This document shows positions 15,766 through 19,966 of a stretch of 19,966 nucleotides of DNA, piece after piece. Both the position numbers and the translations under genes were made by a program. This DNA is from WHSM01 sp050701635. Its GTDB lineage: Bacteria; Actinomycetota; Actinomycetes; Mycobacteriales; Micromonosporaceae. The notes below the pieces were generated by a model. That model did not search any database. It saw only the letters and a program-made list of their open reading frames with translations, and was not told the DNA's origin. The stretch lies in the NCBI GenBank assembly GCA_050701635.1, contig JBOGDF010000060.1, forward strand, positions 1 to 19,966, in the 5' to 3' direction. Each line of letters starts with the position of its first letter. The first letter of the stretch is position 1.

Positions 15766-16440
15766 TCAGCGTGCCGCGCTTCCCGCGGTGGCCTGCGTCT
15801 TCTTCCGGGTGCCGAGCACCTGGTCGATCAGGCCGTAGTCCAATGCCTCTTCGGCGGTCAGGATCTTGTCCCGGTCGATGTCCTTACGGACCACCTCCAC
15901 GGACTGACCGGTGTGCTCGGCGATCATCTCCTCGAGCAGCGACCGCATCCGCATGATCTCCTTGGCCTGGATTTCGATATCCGAGCTCTGGCCGTACCCG
16001 CCTTCGGTGGCGGGCTGGTGGATGATGATCCGCGAATTCGGCAGCGCCATCCGCTTGCCGGGCGCGCCGGCGGCGAGCAGCACCGCCGCGGCCGAAGCGG
16101 CCTGGCCGACGCAGCTGGTGACGATGTCGGGGCGCACATACTGCATCGTGTCGTAGATCGCGGTCAGCGCGGTGAACGACCCGCCGGGCGAGTTGATGTA
16201 CATCGTGATGTCGCGGTCCGGGTCCATCGACTCAAGACAGATCAGCTGGGCGATCACGTCGTTGGCCGACGCGTCGTCGATCTGTACGCCGAGGAAGATG
16301 ATCCGCTCCTCGAACATCTTGTTGTACGGGTTCATCTCCTTGACGCCGTACGAGGTGCGCTCGACGAACGACGGCAGGATGTACCTGTTCTGCACCGGGG
16401 CCGTCAGGCGCTCGGCGGCGGTGGTGAACTGCTCACGCAC
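15766..16440 (-). CDS. clpP2: ATP-dependent Clp protease proteolytic subunit ClpP2
   Basis: Serine peptidase subunit of the mixed ClpP1P2 tetradecamer. The 224 residues carry the triad Ser116 (GQAASAAAV), His141 (IIIHQP) and Asp191 (DIDRDKIL). The stretch QNRYILPSFVERTSYGVKE before the core and the AASAAAVLLAAG strand are distinctive of actinobacterial ClpP2 rather than ClpP1. The N-terminal ~18 residues are probably a processed propeptide. Start is GTG 16440, with GAGGAGAA about six bases upstream. It follows clpP1 by 30 bases in one operon, which fits the obligate pairing of the two rings in this phylum. Confidence 0.96.
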   Translation of the reverse strand: MREQFTTAAERLTAPVQNRYILPSFVERTSYGVKEMNPYNKMFEERIIFLGVQIDDASANDVIAQLICLESMDPDRDITMYINSPGGSFTALTAIYDTMQYVRPDIVTSCVGQAASAAAVLLAAGAPGKRMALPNSRIIIHQPATEGGYGQSSDIEIQAKEIMRMRSLLEEMIAEHTGQSVEVVRKDIDRDKILTAEEALDYGLIDQVLGTRKKTQATAGSAAR

Positions 16441-16470
16441 GTTAGTTCTCCTCTATCTCGCGAGCGGCCG

Positions 16471-17133
16471 TCAGTCGTTGCGGGTCCCGGCACCAGCGGG
16501 CACCTGCTCGGCGCCGCTGATCACCCGGTCGATGAAGCCGTAGTCCTTCGCCTCCTCGGCGGTGAACCAACGGTCCCGGTCGGAGTCGGTCTCGATCTGC
16601 GCTACCGGCTGGCTGGTGTGGAACGCGATCCGCTCCTGGATCGTGCGCTTGGTGTAGAGCATCTGCTCGGCCTGGATCGCCACGTCGGCCGCCGTACCGC
16701 CGATGCCACCGGACGGCTGGTGCATCATGATCCGGGTGTGGGGCAGCGCGTACCGCTTGCCCTTGGCGCCGGCGCACAGCAGGAACTGGCCCATCGACGC
16801 GGCCAGGCCCATCGCCACGGTCGCCACGTCGTTGGCGATGTACTGCATGGTGTCGTAGATCGCCATGCCGGAGTACACCGAGCCGCCGGGCGAGTTGATG
16901 TAGAGGAAGATGTCGCGCTCCGCGTCCTCGGCGGCGAGCAGCAGCAGCTGGGCGCAGATCTGGTTGGCGATCTTGTCGTCGACCTCGCTGCCCAGGAACA
17001 CGATCCGCTCCCGCAGCAGGCGGTTGTAGACCAGGTCGTCGAAGCCGCCGCCGCTGGGGTCCGCCGTACGGCTGGACGGCGACGGGGCCGGCGACCCGGC
17101 AGCTGGGACGGCCGGAATGTGAAGCTCTGACAT
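16471..17133 (-). CDS. clpP1: ATP-dependent Clp protease proteolytic subunit ClpP1
   Basis: Partner peptidase ring of ClpP1P2. The 220 residues carry Ser113 (GLAASMGQFLL), His138 (IMMHQP) and Asp187 (DSDRDRWF). The LLAAEDAERDI and SDRDRWFTAEEAKDYGF blocks match the ClpP1 type, and its place directly after tig matches mycobacterial clpP1. The first ~30 residues are an Ala/Pro/Ser/Gly-rich extension (AVPAAGSPAPSPS) and should be removed as propeptide. Start is ATG 17133 with GAAGGG about six bases upstream. The 194-bp gap to tig holds a predicted promoter and a ClgR-type activator site, so the clpP1P2 operon is probably stress-inducible apart from tig. Confidence 0.96.
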   Translation of the reverse strand: MSELHIPAVPAAGSPAPSPSSRTADPSGGGFDDLVYNRLLRERIVFLGSEVDDKIANQICAQLLLLAAEDAERDIFLYINSPGGSVYSGMAIYDTMQYIANDVATVAMGLAASMGQFLLCAGAKGKRYALPHTRIMMHQPSGGIGGTAADVAIQAEQMLYTKRTIQERIAFHTSQPVAQIETDSDRDRWFTAEEAKDYGFIDRVISGAEQVPAGAGTRND

Positions 17134-17211
17134 GGCAGCCCTTCGCGATCTAGTCGATACCTCCGGCGCCCTGCTGGGGCCGGCTACGTCACGTGCCGAC
17201 GTCTATTGCCG

Positions 17212-17217
17212 ACCCTA
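17212..17217 (-). promoter_or_regulatory. Predicted -10 box of the clpP1P2 operon
   Basis: On the minus strand, TAGGGT (17217-17212) matches TANNNT and predicts a start at about 17205, giving a leader of about 70 bases before the clpP1 ATG. The -35 position (GGGCCG) is very poor, as expected for a promoter that needs an activator such as the ClgR site upstream. Confidence 0.45.
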
Positions 17218-17254
17218 GCCGCTGGTTGCCGCGGCGGCCCGTGCACGCGCGGCT

Positions 17255-17268
17255 GTTCGCTCTCAGCG
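17255..17268. promoter_or_regulatory. ClgR-type activator binding site upstream of clpP1
   Basis: GTTCGC-TCTCA-GCG matches the streptomycete ClgR consensus GTTCGC-N5-GCG exactly. ClgR is the known activator of clpP, clpC and lon genes in actinobacteria. The site centre lies about 56 bases upstream of the start site predicted from the TAGGGT box, a usual place for an activator. The right half (GCGCAG) is an imperfect complement of the left half, as in many natural sites. clgR itself is not in the window. Confidence 0.7.
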
Positions 17269-17327
17269 CAGCCCGCGCCGGGCCCGGGCCGCAGCCGGCC
17301 GAAGATCGGCAGGACACGGCCCAACCC

Positions 17328-18680
17328 TTACTCCGCCTCGGCCTCGGCGGCGTCGTCCTCCGGGGTCTGGCGCAGCGCGGAGAGATCCACCCGGTTGCCC
17401 GCCGAGTCGGTCACCGTGGCCCGCTCCACCACAATTGCCAGCGCCTTGCCGCGGCGTACGTCGGCGACGATGGTGCGCAGCTGGCCGGTGCGCTGCAGCT
17501 GCTCGGCGTACTCCTGGGGCGCCACACCGGCCTGCTGGGCGCGGGTGAGCACCTCCTGGGTCAGCTCGGTGTCGTCCACGCCCACCTGCTCGGCGTCGGC
17601 GATCGCGTCCAGCAGGATCTGGGTACGCACCGCGTCGCTCGCCGTACCGGTCAGCTCGCTGGTGAGGTCGTCCTCGGTCTTCTCGTCCTCAGCGAGATAC
17701 TCCTCGAGGCTGGAGCCGATCCGCTCCAGCTGGTCGGACATCGCCTGCCGGCGGTAGTCGACCTCCTCGGCCACCACGCCCTCCGGCACCGGCACCTCGG
17801 TGGCCGCCAGCAGCGCCTCCAGCACCTTGTCGCGGGCCTGGTACGCCTGCTGCATCTGCTTCATCCGCTCCACCCGGGCCCGTACGTCGTCCCGCAGCTC
17901 GTCGAGCGTGTCGAACTCGCTGGCCAGCTGCGCGAAGTCGTCGTCCAGCGGGGGCAGCTCGCGCTCCTTCACCGACTTCACGGCGACCGCGACATCGGCG
18001 TCCTGGCCGGCGTAGTCGCCGCCCACCAGCTGCGTGGTGAAGCTCTTCTCCTCGTCCGCGGACATCCCGACCAGGGCTTCGTCCAGGCCGTCGAGCAGCT
18101 TCTGGGAACCCACCTCGTGCGAGATGCCGGTGGCGGACCCGCCGGGCACCTCCTCGCCGTTGACCGTGGCGAGCAGGTCGATCTGGACGAAGTCGCCGTC
18201 CTGCGCCGGCCGCTCCACGCCCTTGAGGGTGGCGAACCGGTCGCGCAGCGTCGACACCTGCTCGTCGATCTCCTCGTCGGTGACGCTGAGCTCGTCCACC
18301 TCGGCGGTGAGGCCGGCAAGATCCGGCAGCTCCACCTCAGGCCGTACGTCCACCTCGGCGGTGAACGCGAAATCGTCGGTCTCGTCCAGCTTGGTGATCT
18401 CCACGTTGGGCGTGCCGAGCACCTTGACGTCGTGCTCGCGTACCGCCGCCAGGTAGTGCTCCGGGATCGCGTCCCGCGCGGCCTCCTCCAAGATCGCCGG
18501 ACGGCCGATCCGCTGGTCGATCAGCCGGGTCGGCACCTTGCCCGGGCGGAAGCCCGGCACGCGTACCTGCTCGCCGATCGTCTTGTATGCCTTGCGGACG
18601 CTGGGCTCCAGATCCGCGAATGGCACCTCGATCGACAGCTTGACCCGGGTAGGGCTCAACGTCTCCACGGTGCTCTTCAC
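17328..18680 (-). CDS. tig: Trigger factor (ribosome-associated chaperone, peptidyl-prolyl isomerase)
   Basis: Binds ribosomal protein L23 at the exit tunnel, shields nascent chains and isomerises prolyl bonds. The 450 residues show the N-terminal ribosome-binding domain with GFRPGKVP (43-50), the FKBP-like PPIase domain starting at DGDFVQIDLL (161-170) through about 245, and the helical C-terminal chaperone domain with an acidic tail (EDDAAEAEAE). I chose GTG 18680, preceded by AAGGAG (18692-18687). The open frame runs 48 codons further, but that part crosses tRNA-Pro and reads like a translated tRNA. No clear -10 box lies between tRNA-Pro and the start, so read-through from the tRNA transcript is possible. 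Confidence 0.96.
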   Translation of the reverse strand: MKSTVETLSPTRVKLSIEVPFADLEPSVRKAYKTIGEQVRVPGFRPGKVPTRLIDQRIGRPAILEEAARDAIPEHYLAAVREHDVKVLGTPNVEITKLDETDDFAFTAEVDVRPEVELPDLAGLTAEVDELSVTDEEIDEQVSTLRDRFATLKGVERPAQDGDFVQIDLLATVNGEEVPGGSATGISHEVGSQKLLDGLDEALVGMSADEEKSFTTQLVGGDYAGQDADVAVAVKSVKERELPPLDDDFAQLASEFDTLDELRDDVRARVERMKQMQQAYQARDKVLEALLAATEVPVPEGVVAEEVDYRRQAMSDQLERIGSSLEEYLAEDEKTEDDLTSELTGTASDAVRTQILLDAIADAEQVGVDDTELTQEVLTRAQQAGVAPQEYAEQLQRTGQLRTIVADVRRGKALAIVVERATVTDSAGNRVDLSALRQTPEDDAAEAEAE

Positions 18681-18711
18681 GGCGTACTCCTTGATCGGTC
18701 TGTTTGTGGGG

Positions 18712-18742
18712 CGATCAGGGGCCGCACGCGGGCCCCTGATCG
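18712..18742 (-). terminator. Perfect 12-bp hairpin between tRNA-Pro and tig
   Basis: CGATCAGGGGCC (18712-18723) and GGCCCCTGATCG (18731-18742) pair perfectly around a seven-base loop. On the minus strand it begins 12 bases after the tRNA-Pro end and stops about 31 bases before the tig start. It may terminate the tRNA or act as a processing or attenuation element. The sequence after it is CCCCACAAACAG, without a U-tract. Confidence 0.65.
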
Positions 18743-18754
18743 GTGAACGGCCGG

Positions 18755-18828
18755 TCGGGGTGGCGGGATTTGAACCCACGGCCCCTCGCTCCCAAAGCGA
18801 GTGCGCTACCAAGCTGCGCCACACCCCG
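18755..18828 (-). tRNA. tRNA-Pro (anticodon TGG)
   Basis: A complete cloverleaf of 74 bases. The acceptor stem CGGGGTG pairs with CACCCCG and the discriminator is A; the D stem is GCGC/GCGC; the anticodon stem CTCGC/GCGAG holds the loop TTTGGGA (anticodon TGG, G37); the T arm is GTGGG-TTCAAAT-CCCGC. The 3' CCA is not encoded (the DNA reads CCG). It is oriented toward tig. Confidence 0.97.
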
Positions 18829-18837
18829 GGCGGTGCC

Positions 18838-18843
18838 AGTCTA
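18838..18843 (-). promoter_or_regulatory. Predicted -10 box of tRNA-Pro
   Basis: TAGACT on the minus strand (18843-18838) fits TANNNT and lies nine bases before the mature tRNA 5' end. That leaves at most a very short leader. No convincing -35 is visible. Confidence 0.4.
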
Positions 18844-18897
18844 GGTGGTGCCGACAGGAGGCTGATATCCGGTTCGGACTATGGCCTGATCGCCCGC

Positions 18898-18903
18898 TAC
18901 GCT
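18898..18903 (+). promoter_or_regulatory. Predicted -10 box of tRNA-Gly
   Basis: TACGCT fits TANNNT and lies 28 bases before the mature tRNA-Gly. The -35 zone is weak (TTCGGA with a long 19-base spacer). A small stem, GCTGCC (18910-18915) with GGCAGC (18923-18928), sits in the presumed leader and could help RNase P processing. Confidence 0.35.
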
Positions 18904-18931
18904 AGACGGGCTGCCGAGCGCTGGCAGCACC

Positions 18932-19002
18932 GCGGACGTAGCTCAATGGTAGAGCCCCAGTCTTCCAAACTGGCTACGCGGGTTCGATTCCCGTCGTCCG
19001 CT
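18932..19002 (+). tRNA. tRNA-Gly (anticodon TCC)
   Basis: A complete 71-base cloverleaf. The acceptor stem GCGGACG pairs with CGTCCGC and the discriminator is T; the anticodon stem CCAGT/ACTGG holds the loop CTTCCAA (anticodon TCC); the T arm is GCGGG-TTCGATT-CCCGT. CCA is not encoded directly after the discriminator. It is divergent from tRNA-Pro, and a strong hairpin follows. Confidence 0.97.
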
Positions 19003-19007
19003 CCCAC

Positions 19008-19054
19008 CACGAAGGCCCAGGTCACAGGCGTTCCGCCGGACCTGGGCCTTCGTG
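19008..19054 (+). terminator. Terminator of tRNA-Gly
   Basis: A perfect 16-bp stem (19008-19023 with 19039-19054; core GGCCCAGGTC/GACCTGGGCC) around a 15-base loop, five bases after the tRNA. It lacks a U-tract, but the stem strength and position make it a likely terminator. The next ~140 bases up to the VOC gene hold no other clear feature. Confidence 0.8.
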
Positions 19055-19195
19055 CGGCCGACCTGCGGGCTGGCTTGTGACCGGTTATCGCGTTGCGTCG
19101 CAGATCCCGAGCGCCATAGCGTTGGCTTCCTCATGGGCAGGCAGGACGTGCCCTGTCTGCGGCTTTGGGTCAGCAGATCGCAGATGGGGAGCGGG

Positions 19196-19918
19196 ATGAC
19201 TTCTAACCTATTCGCGGTCTGCTTCGATGCGAACGAGCCGCTCCGCCTCGCGCACTTCTGGGCCGGTGTCCTGGGCAGGGAGATGACCGACGACCCCCAC
19301 GAGGGCATCGCACTCCTGCCGAGCGATGACACTGGGTTCCAGTTGCGATTTCTTCCGACCCAGGAGCAGAAGACCGGCCCGAACCGGATGCACTTCCATC
19401 TGACGAGCACGTCCCTCGAGGACCAGCAGCAGACGGTGGCGAAGTCGCTCGGACTCGGCGGCCGGCACATCGACGTCGGTCAGCGCCCGGAGGAGGGTCA
19501 TGTGGTGCTCGCCGACCCCGAAGGCAATGAGTTCTGCGTGATCGAGCCGGGCAACAGCTTCCTTGCCGACTGCGGATTCCTCGGAGAGCTTGCGTGTGAC
19601 GGTTCACAGGAGGTCGGGTACTTCTGGAGCGAGGCGCTGGGCTGGCCGTTGGTCTGGGACCAGGACCAGGAGACCGCGATCCAATCGCCGCGCGGCGGTT
19701 CGAAGATCGCGTGGGGCGGTCCGCCAGTGGCGCCCAAGACCGGGAAGAACCGGCTGCATTTCGACCTCGCTCCACCTGTTGACGGTGATCAGCAAGCGGA
19801 GGTCGACCGTCTCGTCTCGCTCGGGGCGAGGCGCATCGACATCGGCCAGGGCGAGGTCAGCTGGGTAGTGATGGCCGATCCCGACGGCAATGAGTTCTGT
19901 GTGTTGACCCCTCGATAG
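19196..19918 (+). CDS. VOC family protein with two glyoxalase-like domains
   Basis: A 240-residue protein made of two vicinal-oxygen-chelate modules. The first (about 3-118) has the fold-typical DANEPLRLAHFWAGVLGRE start, MHFHL in the middle and ADPEGNEFCVIEP at its end. The second (about 126-240) has EVGYFWSEALGW, LHFDL and ADPDGNEFCVLTP. It resembles the 'glyoxalase-like' proteins common in actinomycetes, some linked to antibiotic binding or small-molecule turnover, but its substrate is unknown. The start is the ATG at 19196, with GGGGAG four bases upstream; the in-frame ATG at 19184 is an alternative. GC is lower than in the other genes (60 % in two lines counted by hand), AGG-type arginine codons appear, and GTAC occurs only once, which suggests transfer next to tRNA-Gly. 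Confidence 0.88.
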   Translation: MTSNLFAVCFDANEPLRLAHFWAGVLGREMTDDPHEGIALLPSDDTGFQLRFLPTQEQKTGPNRMHFHLTSTSLEDQQQTVAKSLGLGGRHIDVGQRPEEGHVVLADPEGNEFCVIEPGNSFLADCGFLGELACDGSQEVGYFWSEALGWPLVWDQDQETAIQSPRGGSKIAWGGPPVAPKTGKNRLHFDLAPPVDGDQQAEVDRLVSLGARRIDIGQGEVSWVVMADPDGNEFCVLTPR

Positions 19919-19925
19919 GTTTGTG

Positions 19926-19966
19926 GCCGATCTGCGGTCAAACGTGGAGGGTGACAGCAGATCGGC
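19926..19966. repeat. Inverted repeat at the window edge downstream of the VOC gene
   Basis: GCCGATCTGC (19926-19935) and GCAGATCGGC (19957-19966) are a perfect 10-bp inverted repeat with a 21-base loop, seven bases after the VOC stop. It may be the gene's terminator or the edge of a longer element. The right arm touches the window end, so its true length cannot be seen. Confidence 0.5.

Noticed and set aside
17298..17310. GCCGA-AGA-TCGGC as the tig terminator
   Set aside because: The stem is only 5 bp with a three-base loop and no U-tract. It sits after tig but is too weak to call.
17193..18746. 517-codon plus-strand open frame opposite tig
   Set aside because: It is antisense to a fully recognisable trigger factor and has biased composition.
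18681..18824. 48-codon N-terminal extension of trigger factor
   Set aside because: It runs through tRNA-Pro and gives the typical translated-tRNA peptide (SLVAHSLWERGAVGSNPATPTG). The GTG at 18680 has AAGGAG in the right place and gives the normal Tig N-terminus.
18538..19080. Plus-strand open frame across both tRNAs
   Set aside because: It reads through tRNA-Pro (antisense) and tRNA-Gly (sense), so it cannot be a normal protein gene.
1..19966. CRISPR array, insertion sequence, prophage or toxin-antitoxin module
   Set aside because: I saw no regularly spaced repeats, transposase or integrase motifs, phage proteins or paired small toxin/antitoxin genes.

Overview
The window is very GC-rich bacterial DNA (about 70 % in the genes I counted by eye) with GTG starts, TANNNT-type -10 boxes and leaderless-looking genes. 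It carries the core block tig-clpP1-clpP2-clpX ... valS-folC in the same order and orientation as in Mycobacterium tuberculosis. This points to an actinomycete. The heavy use of GTAC (CGT-ACC, GTA-CGC codon pairs) makes me lean to Micromonosporales, but that is inference.

Layout. 1-4018 (minus): valS, then folC one base later, then the first 15 codons of a gene overlapping folC by ATGA (probably the DUF4233 gene that usually follows folC). 4056-5086 (plus): a 61-residue two-helix membrane protein overlapping a GNAT acetyltransferase. 5092-8010 (minus): a large secreted subtilisin-family protease (I9 propeptide, S8 with PA insert, PPC-like C-terminus). 8192-10059 (minus): a GNAT protein, a DUF4345 four-helix membrane protein and a nitrilase-superfamily amidohydrolase, tightly packed. 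10100-12589 (plus): an SF2 Ski2-like helicase with a DUF3516-type C-terminus. It converges, across a long near-perfect hairpin, on an EamA/DMT transporter (12681-13520, minus). 13572-14288: a two-helix membrane-anchored protein of unknown function. 14347-18680 (minus): the proteostasis cluster clpX, clpP2, clpP1 and tig. 18755-19054: divergent tRNA-Pro(TGG) and tRNA-Gly(TCC). 19196-19918 (plus): a two-domain VOC protein with lower GC and almost no GTAC.

How the genes work together. Trigger factor meets nascent chains at the ribosome. ClpX unfolds substrates and feeds them to the mixed ClpP1P2 peptidase. A site matching the ClgR activator consensus sits upstream of clpP1, at about -56 from a predicted start site, so clpP1P2 is probably induced separately from tig; a hairpin between clpP2 and clpX suggests clpX is also partly uncoupled. 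ValRS and FolC are housekeeping genes. The genes between valS and clpX look like an accessory insertion into the conserved block.

I found no CRISPR array, insertion sequence, prophage or obvious defence system. The most interesting signals are regulatory: the ClgR-type site, several leaderless promoters, the 74-nt foldback at 12595-12668, competing hairpins between tRNA-Pro and tig, and the codon-context enrichment of GTAC. No stretch over 300 bases lacks a gene; the longest gaps are 17134-17327, 19003-19195 and 8011-8191, and their contents are listed.
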